Shown piece by piece: positions 18,438 through 27,313 of a stretch of 64,000 nt of DNA. Each line of letters begins with the position of its first letter. Within the stretch, counting starts at the first letter, position 1. A model generated the notes under the pieces. It had not been told where the DNA came from and made no database searches. It was given only the letters and a program-made list of their open reading frames with translations. Made by a program: the position numbers and the translations under genes. The stretch comes from Zobellia galactanivorans. GTDB lineage: Bacteria > Bacteroidota > Bacteroidia > Flavobacteriales > Flavobacteriaceae. Where the stretch lies: the NCBI RefSeq assembly GCF_000973105.1, contig NC_015844.1, positions 1,732,501 to 1,796,500 on the forward strand. The letters run 5' to 3'.

Positions 18438-19484
18438 ATGTACTTAAACTCAATCAATATTTATAGGGGGATTTCTATTTTGCTTATTGTCTCGGCACAT
18501 TGCTATTCTATTTCAGAGATTAAAATCGACACCTTCCCGGAAGCCCTATTTGCCAATCTTACCGCAGGAAGCACCATAAATTTTATTTTTATTTCAGGCT
18601 TTTTGTTTCATCACGTTTTTTATCTCAGGGAAAAAACCAGGCAATTTTTGACACAAAAACTAAGACGCCTTTTAATTCCCTATACCATTTTATCGATTGT
18701 CCCCATCTTCCTCAAATTACAGCTAGAACCCAACTTCTGGGGCCAATATTTCCCTTTAGGATCAGACGGTTTTGTAAACGGATACCTCATTCCTACAATC
18801 CTCTATTACATAACGGGTGCACACTTGGTAGCCTATTGGTACATTCCCTTTGCCGTTTGTTTATTTATAATGTATCCCATCCATATCAAATTTATTGAAC
18901 TGAAACCGACCTATCAGCTTTCAATACTCTTTCTATTATTTGTAATCGCACTTCTCATACACAGACCGGTAGACGAACTTAACGTACTTCAGTCCGTGGT
19001 ATACTTTACGCCCCCCTATCTATTGGGCATCCTCTGTTCACAGAACAAAACCTTTATTTACAAAAACCTCAAAAACAAAGAACTACTACTCCTGACAATC
19101 GTTCTCTCGATTGCGGCATTACAGGCATCGCTCGGCAGGTACGACAACTATCAAAAACACGCGTTTGAATATGATGGCATCGACCTTATATTACTTCAAA
19201 AGTCAATACTGTGTGTTTTCTTTATGCTTTTCTTACATCGCTTTGAAAACAATCAAAACAAATTATTGTCAATATTGGCCTCCACAAGTTTTGCCATCTA
19301 TTTTCTTCATGGTTATGTACTGCAATTATTCACGGTTTTAAAGGCAAAATTCCAAATTCCGATTCCGCACCCCTGGGCTACCTATTTCTTGGTATGGACC
19401 GCCCTCATATTTGGCAGTATGTTCTTGGCCTTATTGCTTAAGAAAATCATGCCCAAATATGCGAGATACATTACGGGCTATTAA
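18438..19484 (+). CDS. Acyltransferase 3 family membrane protein
   Basis: The 348-residue protein has about ten membrane helices. It opens with INIYRGISILLIVSAHCYS, which places the family's R and H residues (R-x10-H arrangement) in the first helix of the acyltransferase-3 (OafA/YrhL-like) fold. These inner-membrane enzymes transfer acetyl or other acyl groups to sugars of cell-surface or exported glycans. The substrate is unknown. It follows the CvpA-family gene by 50 bp and may be co-transcribed. Its AT-rich, Phe/Ile/Tyr-rich composition reflects the membrane helices. Confidence 0.85.
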   Translation: MYLNSINIYRGISILLIVSAHCYSISEIKIDTFPEALFANLTAGSTINFIFISGFLFHHVFYLREKTRQFLTQKLRRLLIPYTILSIVPIFLKLQLEPNFWGQYFPLGSDGFVNGYLIPTILYYITGAHLVAYWYIPFAVCLFIMYPIHIKFIELKPTYQLSILFLLFVIALLIHRPVDELNVLQSVVYFTPPYLLGILCSQNKTFIYKNLKNKELLLLTIVLSIAALQASLGRYDNYQKHAFEYDGIDLILLQKSILCVFFMLFLHRFENNQNKLLSILASTSFAIYFLHGYVLQLFTVLKAKFQIPIPHPWATYFLVWTALIFGSMFLALLLKKIMPKYARYITGY

Positions 19485-19706
19485 ACATTTTTTTGACCTT
19501 CCGCTACCTTTTCCAACACTTGGGAAGCCTAAATGACCTCTCTCAAATATAAAAATACAAATGTGGCCTAGGGCTAGACAGTGTGCAAGACATCGATTTT
19601 TCATTTCGACTTCACCCATAAAACCCTGTATTTCCCCTAAAAGACGTCTTCATATATAATTTCCCAAAAATTGGTCCGTTTTAAGGCCTCACCAAACGGA
19701 AACAAG

Positions 19707-20126
19707 ATGAAAAAACCGATTTTACTATTCGCCATAGCCCTAGGCTGTATGTTTACTTCATGTAAAAAAGATGACTCCGGAGGTGATGGCGACATTTTGG
19801 GTACTTGGTCATATATTGCCTATGCCGATGACAATGGCGAAGAACCCGCCGATGAATGTGCGCGTATGGACCTGCTTCGCTTTAAAAACGGTAATGTTTT
19901 TGATTATGAATACCACTTTGCCAGTACAGCAGGCGATGAGTGCATAGAAGGCACCCATTCCTCGGGCTCTTGGACCTATCAATTCGACAGCAAGGTACGA
20001 TTGGACTATGGTACCGAAAACAACCCAGATATTACTGTTGCCAAATTCAGTATTTCAGGTGACATCCTGACCCTTACCTTTGATGAAGGAAATGGAACAT
20101 ATAAAAAGAAATACAAAAAGAAATAG
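19707..20126 (+). CDS. Lipocalin-like lipoprotein
   Basis: From ATG 19707 the product has 139 residues, with a lipoprotein signal (MKKPILLFAIALGCMFTSC). The mature part opens ILGTWSYIAYAD and later has GSWTYQF and ISGDILTLTFDEGNGTYKK, the pattern of small flavobacterial lipocalin-like beta-barrel domains. Two Cys residues (DECARMD and DECIEG) could form a disulfide. The function is unknown; such proteins sit in the periplasm or at the outer membrane. Twelve residues upstream could be in frame but precede the signal. A bidirectional terminator separates it from the alpha-2-macroglobulin gene. Confidence 0.8.
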   Translation: MKKPILLFAIALGCMFTSCKKDDSGGDGDILGTWSYIAYADDNGEEPADECARMDLLRFKNGNVFDYEYHFASTAGDECIEGTHSSGSWTYQFDSKVRLDYGTENNPDITVAKFSISGDILTLTFDEGNGTYKKKYKKK

Positions 20127-20150
20127 CCCCCTAACTACGGCACCTAAACA

Positions 20151-20180
20151 AAAAAAAGACCTTCTGGAAGGTCTTTTTTT
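20151..20180. terminator. Bidirectional intrinsic terminator
   Basis: GACCTT / AAGGTC around CTGG is extended by seven A residues (20151-20157) and a matching T-run (20174-20180), giving a 13-bp symmetric hairpin with U-tracts on both strands. It lies between the convergent lipocalin-like and alpha-2-macroglobulin genes. Confidence 0.88.
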
Positions 20181-20204
20181 GTTGTTGAATTTCAGAAGGT
20201 ACAT

Positions 20205-23200
20205 TTATTGCACCACCTCTACCCATCGACCTTGGGTTCGCACTACATAATCGTTGTCGTACATGGCTTCGGCCTGTATACCGGGCAAATAATAACGTCC
20301 TAAATACGAGGCGTTCAAAAGTACCCTGAACGTTTTGGTTTCATTGGCTTCCATATCAAAGTAGAAGTTACTTCGGTCATCCCTAATATCGGTATAGGTG
20401 ACTTGGTTATCGGCAAAGTCGCCAAAATCGGTAAAGCGGGTGTTTACAATTTCCCATCCACTCGGAAATATTTCGGTAAGCGCCATGTTTTTGATTGCCT
20501 GCCCCGTAGTATTGGTCAAGCTCACCTCCGCAACAAAATCAGTTCCTTGGGTTATTTGCGATACATCTAAAACATTGCCGTTTCTCCCTTTGAACGTTAG
20601 CCGCGCCCCTAGGTTTCTTTGGATAGCCTTCTCTTCACCTACCGGCAGTACCCCTTGGTTGACAAGGCTTACGAACAAGGTATTCGATTCCTTATTTTCA
20701 AGGATGAGCTGGTTGCTTCCTTTTTTAATGGCGATTTCACGATTGGCCAAGCTTTTGGAAGTACTCACATCTTCCTGTTTTCCGTTGACCGTCAAGCTCG
20801 CTTTTATACCTTTACCGCCCACCATTTTTGCAAATTTGGCCATGGCGATCAAACTGTATGCCGTAGTTTGGGTGCTCATCCATTGATTCGACGAAAGCCG
20901 CTTGGCCAAATCATCGGCAAGGCTATGTGATTTTGTCTTTTCGTCTAAGAGCACGTAGGTTTCTAGGGCCATAGCGCGATTTCTATCTTCAGAACCGTAG
21001 GTATTCCCTTTATGGTCGTTAAAATTGGTTTGGGCCGTTTTTAGAATATTTTCGGCCACACTATGCTGTCCGATAAGGGCATAGGCTGCCGCAAGACGAA
21101 ACTTCGCATCGTTCGACAGGCCGTTTTGCTCTCGCAATCGATTCATACTGGCCACATCGGCATTACCCGACAAGGCCAAGGTATATAAGCGATAGGCCTG
21201 CGCCAAGGCACTCGCACCCGAACCCGAACGCCATTGTTTGGCCTTGTTCTGCTGATAGGGAAGCCAACTCGATTTAAAACCCAAGGGAAGAACATAGCCT
21301 TTCTTTTCGGCCTCCAGTAAAAAGTGGCCGGCATAACTTGTGCCCCAATCGTTAGAATAATTCTGACCGGGCCAATAAGAGAAACCGCCCGTGGCATTTT
21401 GATAGCCTCCCAGAGTTTTTACCGCACGTACGATATTCTGTTGGATCCTTTTCTTTTTGTTTCCGTCCAAATCAAAAATATCGTTCAGATAGAGTTGCGG
21501 AAATGCGGCCGAAGTAACTTGTTCGACACATCCATGTGGGTATCGTATCAAGTATTGCATACGCCCGTTGAAGTCCATTGGCGGTAGGGTAGAAAATTCT
21601 ATCTGGGCCGAATTGCTTCCAGATATGCCAAAGGTTTCCAAGGAAATGTTTTTTGAGGAATTCGCTTCCAGCACTACTTCTTGCTTGTCGGATGTTACCG
21701 GGTTCGGATTGACCACATCGATAGGAATCTCAAAAGAGGCTTTTTCCCCGTTTCCGGAAGCTTCCACCACTACTTTTCCTATTCCCTTGAAATCGGCAAC
21801 CTTCAGTTCAAAATAGGCCATCTTTTCATCGGGCCGGGCAAAGCTAAGCGATTGTTGCGCATCCCCCGAAATAACAAAAGATGGGTCGGGCTTCAACCTT
21901 AAGGTTACGTTCTTCACCTTTTCTTCCATAACAAAAACCGTAACGGGTAAAGTCACTTTTTCACCTGGTGTAATCTTTCTGGGCAAAGATGCAAGTACCA
22001 TTAAAGGTTTGCGCACCGGAACGGTTTTCTCGGCCATACCATAGGCTTCGGCCTTTTCGTTTTCGGCAATGACCATGGTACGTACCGAACCTATATATTT
22101 CGGAATCTTGATCCGATGCGATTTACTTTCCCCCTCTTTAAGGCTGAAAGGCCCTAAATGGACCACCATGGGCTCAAAGCGGTTGGCCTTCTTATTTTTG
22201 GCTCCTGCCAGTTCCCCGTCGCCGCCGATAGCGAAGACTTGGTTGACCTTGCCCCCGAACGCACCTATGACCTCGTCAAAAACATCCCAGGTCTTTACCC
22301 CCAATGCCTCATGCGCATAAAATGTATTCCATGGATCCGGTGTTTGATATCGTGTTAAGTCGAGCAGTCCTTCATCGACAATGGCAATGCTATAGGTCAT
22401 GGCTTTTTTGCTCTTTTCCGCTACTTTTACCGTGATGGTCTCTTCGGGCCTAAGCACTTCGGGCATTGATATTACCGGACTTAGCTTTGTTTCGGGATCC
22501 TCTACGGAAACCGGCACCACCCCGTACAATCGAATAGGGCTATCGTTCAACGTACTGGCATGGGGTTGTAGCAAGGAGATGTGCACATAAATGTTAGGCG
22601 TGTAAGCCGCCTCTATCGGCAACTGAAACTTGGTTTCGCCCTGGGTTGTCCCTACCCATAGGCTTTCAAGCACCTCAGAACCGTTTTCTACCGTAACCAA
22701 GGCCCGGCCACCGGCGGAACTCGGAAAGGTAACCGTAGCCGACTCCCCAACATTGTAGGTTTCCTTATCGGTTGAAAAAACCAACATGGTTGCGGCCGAA
22801 GGGTCGGTCTTTCTAGATTTTCCGGCCCATCCCGGCCAATCGATATATACTGTTTTTCCGGTAGCATGCCCTCCGTTCGGGTCTTCTACGTAAACAAGGT
22901 ATCTACCCCATTCTGGATATTTTAACTCAAACTGAAACTCCGCCTTTCCGTTCGAACCTGTGCTTATCGTCTTTTCAAAAACTTTTTCGTGGTATTGACT
23001 GCTACTGAAATTCGACAGGTTATCGGCAGAAGTATCCCACCACCATCGCCAATTGACCTTGTGCACCGTAACGTTCAGGTTCTTGACCGCTTTGGCTTTT
23101 CCGTTTTCATCAACGGTAACGATTTCAAAATTATGCGGGGTGTCGGTAAGCAGCATTCCCCTGCTTTTATCTCCCTTGGGCACGTTCAAACCTACGTAGG

Positions 23201-25718
23201 TGCTGTAAGGCGCGTACTTTTTAGTAAAGACATCGGTGCTAAAATCGCCTCCGTTTTCATAAACCTTGGTAATAAAAGCAGCCTTTAACATACCCGGGGC
23301 CTTGCTCTTCAGCTGAGGGGCAATCGTAAACCGGGCTTTACCTTGTTCATCTACCTTACCGGTAAAGACGACCTGATCCTCTACCGAAAAATTGCGGGTA
23401 GGATCATCAAAAACATAGCCAGGAAACTTATCGAACTCCGTTAAGGCAGGGCTGAACTTTGCCGTAATATCGGCCTTGAGGTTTTTGGCCACGGCGCCGT
23501 GCAACCAATTGACCGACATGTCTACCGAAATAGGTTTGTCTCCCTTAAGAAGGTCCTCGTCAAAATCGGTCTTTATTTTTAACCTATTGGGTTTTATCGT
23601 CTCTATTTTTAGTGTCTTACTAAAGGAGGCCCCTCCGACGGATATTTTGGCCATCCAATTTCCCGTAGGCGCGTTTGCATCGGTCTTGACATTGAACTGA
23701 TAGAAATTATTGAGGCCGCTCGTCTTCATCTCCCGGTGCACCACCTTGTGGTAGGGGTCAAACAGCTCCAATTTAACGGGGTGCCCCGCGGAAAGCTTGT
23801 TCGCATTGTCGTTCAAGATAAAGGATAGGTAAATTTCATCGCCCGGTCTCCAGACCCCGCGTTCGCCAAAAATGAAGCCTTTCAATCCTTTTTGCAATTG
23901 CACTCCGGCCACTTTGAACTTACTTACCGATAGCGTATTGCCATCATTGAGCTTTACATAGGTTTTTTGACCGTTGCTTTCGGCTACGGCAAAATAGGCC
24001 ATGGCATCGGCATCGTAAATGGACTTCCCTTCCGCATCGGTAATCACATGTCCAAGGGCTTGTTGCTGGTAGTTGTAAAAGGTGACCTTTACCCCGGCCA
24101 TAGGCATGGCATCCAGAATATTTGTTGCCACTACAAAGTAACTTTTATTCGTTCCCCTTTTAACGGTAAGGCCTATGTCGGAAGCCAAAATATTCGTCCC
24201 GATCTTCTTATTGTAGTAATAGGAGCGATCGCAAGGGTTATCACGTTCGTTCCAGTTATAATCGTAGTAGTAATCGTTATAATAATAATCCTCTACATTG
24301 TCCCACGAGCTGTCCTCGCTTTCCTCATCGTAATTTTCCTCTTCATCGGACGAAAGGTCAAAATTGGTACTATCGCATTTAAAGGCGCTGTCTTCGGGGC
24401 CGAAGTCGAATTCAACGCGGTACATGGCACCCGTTTCGGGCGAAATCAAGTTTTTTAAGTCTATGGCATGGGCTCTCCATTTTTCGCTATGGCCGGCGGC
24501 GTTGTCCAACACAATTTTTTTACGTGCAATCGGCCTAGCTACGGCCCGTAAATTGCCCTGCCCCCCTAAATTGTTCCCCTGAAGGAACTGCAAGACATTA
24601 TTTTCATAAATCTTAAATACGGAAACTTTTATCGATTTCAGGCTTACCGCTTCAAAATTGATCTTTAGATTATTTGAAGAAGGAAGTATGGTACCGTTGG
24701 AAATCAGTCGCACTTGGGGCTTTAACCGTTCAAAAGCCACGCGCTCGGTAAATTTCGATTTCAGTTTACGGCCCTCCGTACTTTCTATACCTTCAAAAAC
24801 ATCGATATTGACCGTACCCTGTATATCTTTGGACGGATACACCCTAAGCGTATTGCCGTCAACGGAGTATTTGGGATCATCGTCCTGTTCCAACACCACC
24901 AAACCTTTAAAATTCTGTCCTTTTTTTATGGGGTCTGAAAAATTGATCAAGACCCGGGCATTTTCACCGGTTTCTACGGTTGCATCTAAGACCGTAAAGT
25001 TGTTTTTTCCCGGTATTCGTATGGTATTACTGCCGCTACTTTCAATATCGAACTTATCTCCGTTCCACTCTACCTCAAGTTCCGAATCGTTTTCAAGTCG
25101 CTGTATACTATCGATGGTGAAAGCGAACAGGGTTCCCTTTTGTACCGCATCGTCGAAGCGTACACGAATGGACTTACTATTATGTTTTACGCTTATAAGT
25201 TGTTTTGCTTTTTCCAGAGGAAGAACATCGGCCATACGAAGCTGCCCCGTTACATATTGCAACGAGGAAGAGTAAGACTGAAGGGCGTTGGTATAAACAT
25301 TAAATTGCTGCTTTAACGTTTTTACGCTAAAATTAAGCTCTTCGAGTTCTTCAGGAAGCCCTTTCTTGATACGTTCAAGATCGAGCGTAAAACGGTATTC
25401 GGTGTCTTGTTCAAATTGGGTGTTGGGGGTAAAGGCAATAGTTCGTGCATCGAGCGCCACGATCTTTCCTTTGACTTTCGGTTCCACGGTAAGAAGGTCA
25501 GGTTCAAGCTCCTTTCCGCTCTCCCAAGACGCTACAGGTTCGGTCAGTACCACGCGAACATCGCTATGCGCCGAAATAACTCCATGTGAGACTTGGGTAA
25601 CATAGTCTTGAAACTTGCTGATATCGTCTAATTGCATATGGGCGCCTTCCTTCTTTGAAGTACAAGAAGCGATTCCTAACAAAAGGAGCAAAACGTAAAA
25701 ACGGATGTTGATTTTCAT
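20205..25718 (-). CDS. Alpha-2-macroglobulin family lipoprotein
   Basis: At 1837 residues this is a full-length bacterial alpha-2-macroglobulin of the YfhM type. It has a lipoprotein signal (YVLLLLLGIASC, lipidated Cys19), many MG-type beta domains, a bait-region/MG7-like centre, and the thioester motif CVEQ (Cys1397-Gln1400) in RYPHGCVEQVTSAAFP. An alpha/alpha toroid domain and a C-terminal receptor-like beta domain follow. Such proteins trap proteases in the periplasm to protect the envelope, and work with PBP1C, whose gene lies downstream on the same strand. An unusual insert at about residues 451-500 is rich in Asp, Glu, Ser and Tyr. The gene has its own -7 element and an adjacent inverted repeat. 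Confidence 0.93.
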   Translation of the reverse strand: MKINIRFYVLLLLLGIASCTSKKEGAHMQLDDISKFQDYVTQVSHGVISAHSDVRVVLTEPVASWESGKELEPDLLTVEPKVKGKIVALDARTIAFTPNTQFEQDTEYRFTLDLERIKKGLPEELEELNFSVKTLKQQFNVYTNALQSYSSSLQYVTGQLRMADVLPLEKAKQLISVKHNSKSIRVRFDDAVQKGTLFAFTIDSIQRLENDSELEVEWNGDKFDIESSGSNTIRIPGKNNFTVLDATVETGENARVLINFSDPIKKGQNFKGLVVLEQDDDPKYSVDGNTLRVYPSKDIQGTVNIDVFEGIESTEGRKLKSKFTERVAFERLKPQVRLISNGTILPSSNNLKINFEAVSLKSIKVSVFKIYENNVLQFLQGNNLGGQGNLRAVARPIARKKIVLDNAAGHSEKWRAHAIDLKNLISPETGAMYRVEFDFGPEDSAFKCDSTNFDLSSDEEENYDEESEDSSWDNVEDYYYNDYYYDYNWNERDNPCDRSYYYNKKIGTNILASDIGLTVKRGTNKSYFVVATNILDAMPMAGVKVTFYNYQQQALGHVITDAEGKSIYDADAMAYFAVAESNGQKTYVKLNDGNTLSVSKFKVAGVQLQKGLKGFIFGERGVWRPGDEIYLSFILNDNANKLSAGHPVKLELFDPYHKVVHREMKTSGLNNFYQFNVKTDANAPTGNWMAKISVGGASFSKTLKIETIKPNRLKIKTDFDEDLLKGDKPISVDMSVNWLHGAVAKNLKADITAKFSPALTEFDKFPGYVFDDPTRNFSVEDQVVFTGKVDEQGKARFTIAPQLKSKAPGMLKAAFITKVYENGGDFSTDVFTKKYAPYSTYVGLNVPKGDKSRGMLLTDTPHNFEIVTVDENGKAKAVKNLNVTVHKVNWRWWWDTSADNLSNFSSSQYHEKVFEKTISTGSNGKAEFQFELKYPEWGRYLVYVEDPNGGHATGKTVYIDWPGWAGKSRKTDPSAATMLVFSTDKETYNVGESATVTFPSSAGGRALVTVENGSEVLESLWVGTTQGETKFQLPIEAAYTPNIYVHISLLQPHASTLNDSPIRLYGVVPVSVEDPETKLSPVISMPEVLRPEETITVKVAEKSKKAMTYSIAIVDEGLLDLTRYQTPDPWNTFYAHEALGVKTWDVFDEVIGAFGGKVNQVFAIGGDGELAGAKNKKANRFEPMVVHLGPFSLKEGESKSHRIKIPKYIGSVRTMVIAENEKAEAYGMAEKTVPVRKPLMVLASLPRKITPGEKVTLPVTVFVMEEKVKNVTLRLKPDPSFVISGDAQQSLSFARPDEKMAYFELKVADFKGIGKVVVEASGNGEKASFEIPIDVVNPNPVTSDKQEVVLEANSSKNISLETFGISGSNSAQIEFSTLPPMDFNGRMQYLIRYPHGCVEQVTSAAFPQLYLNDIFDLDGNKKKRIQQNIVRAVKTLGGYQNATGGFSYWPGQNYSNDWGTSYAGHFLLEAEKKGYVLPLGFKSSWLPYQQNKAKQWRSGSGASALAQAYRLYTLALSGNADVASMNRLREQNGLSNDAKFRLAAAYALIGQHSVAENILKTAQTNFNDHKGNTYGSEDRNRAMALETYVLLDEKTKSHSLADDLAKRLSSNQWMSTQTTAYSLIAMAKFAKMVGGKGIKASLTVNGKQEDVSTSKSLANREIAIKKGSNQLILENKESNTLFVSLVNQGVLPVGEEKAIQRNLGARLTFKGRNGNVLDVSQITQGTDFVAEVSLTNTTGQAIKNMALTEIFPSGWEIVNTRFTDFGDFADNQVTYTDIRDDRSNFYFDMEANETKTFRVLLNASYLGRYYLPGIQAEAMYDNDYVVRTQGRWVEVVQ

Positions 25719-26062
25719 AAAAACCTATTTCTTACAAAATTAGCGGATAGAATTATGGAATCCATCACGGTTTACCGTGAATTAAGTCGCATCTGAACAA
25801 GGACCGTACCAAGCATTTCAAATTCGCCGAACAATTAAAATTTCTACCGTAGATCAAATAACGGGCCTATCGTACGGTTTGACTTACAACGCAAAATTGA
25901 AGGGTGTATTTCATCGAAAAGAGTAAATTATAGAGCCTAGCAATCATAATATTTTAGATATTAGCCAGACGATAACTCCCCTTATCACGTTTAGAACACG
26001 AGAATACCCCATTCTTCCTTCCTACTTTTCTAGAATACGCCTACTTACAAATAGAACTTTGT
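25719..26062. other. 344-bp divergent intergenic region
   Basis: It holds the alpha-2-macroglobulin promoter and inverted repeat (25735-25780) on one side and presumably the promoter of the CAP-domain gene on the other. I see no TAnnTTTG element with normal spacing for the latter, and no RNA structure or coding frame that I can support in the remaining 25781-26062. Confidence 0.6.
25735..25780 (-). promoter_or_regulatory. Promoter and inverted repeat upstream of the alpha-2-macroglobulin gene
   Basis: On the reverse strand TAATTTTG (25742-25735) is an exact -7 element, 17 bases before the ATG. Further upstream, TCACGGT-TT-ACCGTGA (25765-25780) is a 7-bp-arm inverted repeat centred about 35 bases upstream of the -7 element, a position suited to an activator or repressor. 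Confidence 0.45.
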
Positions 26063-26539
26063 ATGAAAATGAGAATGCACTTTGCTGCACTCGTTTTATT
26101 TGTATGTACCTTGGCCTCTTGCAGTAAAGAGTCTGTTGACACTACAAATATTACCGAGGCCGAGACTGCCGAAGCAGTAGAAAAAGAATTATTGGAAGCC
26201 GTGAACGGACACCGCGTCTCCATTGGACAAAACTCACTGGAGTTCAGCGCCGTGGCCTACACCCACGCCAACGCACATACCGATTACATGATTGCCAAAG
26301 GCACCCTTAACCACGATAATTTTAGTACTAGGGCTTCGGATATTTCCGCGAAAGAAGCTGCTAAATTTGTTGCCGAAAACGTAGGTCGGGATTACGCCAA
26401 CGCTTCACAGGCTTTAGATGGCTGGCTAAGCAGTGCCAGTCATAAGCGAACCATAGAAGGGGAGTTTACCCATACCGCGGTAAGTGTCAAGAAAGGCAGC
26501 AATGGCAAAATGTACTTTACACAAATCTTTTATAGGTGA
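26063..26539 (+). CDS. CAP-domain (SCP/PR1-like) lipoprotein
   Basis: The 158-residue protein has a lipoprotein signal (ALVLFVCTLASC, lipidated Cys20) followed by an acidic linker and a CAP domain. Visible CAP landmarks are VNGHRVSIG, the first helix AVAYTHANAHTDYM, GTLNHDNF (conserved His), FVAENVG, LDGWLSSASHKRTIEG (second His) and a final beta segment MYFTQIFYR. The bacterial YkwD-like CAP family is secreted or lipid-anchored; activity is unclear, with proposals including protease, lipid binding and envelope roles. It is a single-gene unit, and no terminator is obvious after it. Confidence 0.87.
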   Translation: MKMRMHFAALVLFVCTLASCSKESVDTTNITEAETAEAVEKELLEAVNGHRVSIGQNSLEFSAVAYTHANAHTDYMIAKGTLNHDNFSTRASDISAKEAAKFVAENVGRDYANASQALDGWLSSASHKRTIEGEFTHTAVSVKKGSNGKMYFTQIFYR

Positions 26540-26681
26540 TTTTTCAGCTTTAAACGAGCATTATCGTCTGATATTTATAGGGATAAGGACGAGTTTTTTC
26601 ATAAATTTGAGATTGTAACAACCACTATTCCCATTTTCAATTTTATTTGGGAAGGAGAAGTGATCGTAAATTTTGAACAAA

Positions 26682-27221
26682 ATGCCCATAAAAGCTCCCT
26701 TCAACCTCAATCGCTGGATTGATGAAAACAGACATACCCTAAAACCTCCGGTAGGCAATAGAAACCTGTATAAAGACGCCGGTGATTATATTGTTATGGT
26801 AGTAGCTGGCCCAAATGCCAGAAAAGACTATCATTTTAACGAAACCGAAGAGCTCTTCTACCAATTGGAGGGCGAAATAGAAGTACACATACAAGAAGAC
26901 GGACAAAAGAAAACCATGAAGCTCGGTCCTGGCGACATGTACCTACACCCCGCAAAAGTACCGCATTCCCCGGTTCGCCATGAAGGAAGCATAGGCTTGG
27001 TCATCGAAAGAAAGCGCGCCGACATGGATGTTGAGGATGGACTTCTATGGTTCTGTGACAATTGCAACCATAAGCTTTATGACGTTTACTTTAAACTCAA
27101 TGATATTGAAGTAGATTTCCTAAAACACTTCAAGCATTTTTACAACTCTGAAACACTTCGCACTTGCGACAATTGTGGGACGGTAATGCCCGTAGATGAG
27201 AGATTTATCGCTGATGATTGA
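26682..27221 (+). CDS. nbaC: 3-Hydroxyanthranilate 3,4-dioxygenase
   Basis: Starting at ATG 26682 the enzyme has 179 residues. The cupin iron ligands are His51, Glu57 and His95, with Arg47 and Arg99 placed for substrate binding, the same numbering as the well-studied Cupriavidus enzyme. The second, rubredoxin-like metal site is present as CDNC (125-128) and CDNC (162-165). It opens the ring of 3-hydroxyanthranilate, giving the precursor of quinolinate in tryptophan catabolism and NAD synthesis. A TTG three codons upstream is an alternative start. A purine-rich GGAAGGAGAAG tract lies about 20-30 bases upstream. Other kynurenine-pathway genes are not adjacent. Confidence 0.93.
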   Translation: MPIKAPFNLNRWIDENRHTLKPPVGNRNLYKDAGDYIVMVVAGPNARKDYHFNETEELFYQLEGEIEVHIQEDGQKKTMKLGPGDMYLHPAKVPHSPVRHEGSIGLVIERKRADMDVEDGLLWFCDNCNHKLYDVYFKLNDIEVDFLKHFKHFYNSETLRTCDNCGTVMPVDERFIADD

Positions 27222-27313
27222 CGTTTTTGTTGGCTTATCAACATAAAATTGTCGTTCTTTGGTAATGGCATTAGCGTCGCCGAAGTTTTTAGGATTCCCC
27301 ATACCAACCTCTT

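Noticed and set aside
24658-25275. A 205-codon open frame antisense to the alpha-2-macroglobulin gene
   Set aside because: It lies wholly inside a well-supported coding gene, has no recognisable domain, and its Ser/Phe-rich composition is what the opposite strand of this gene would give.
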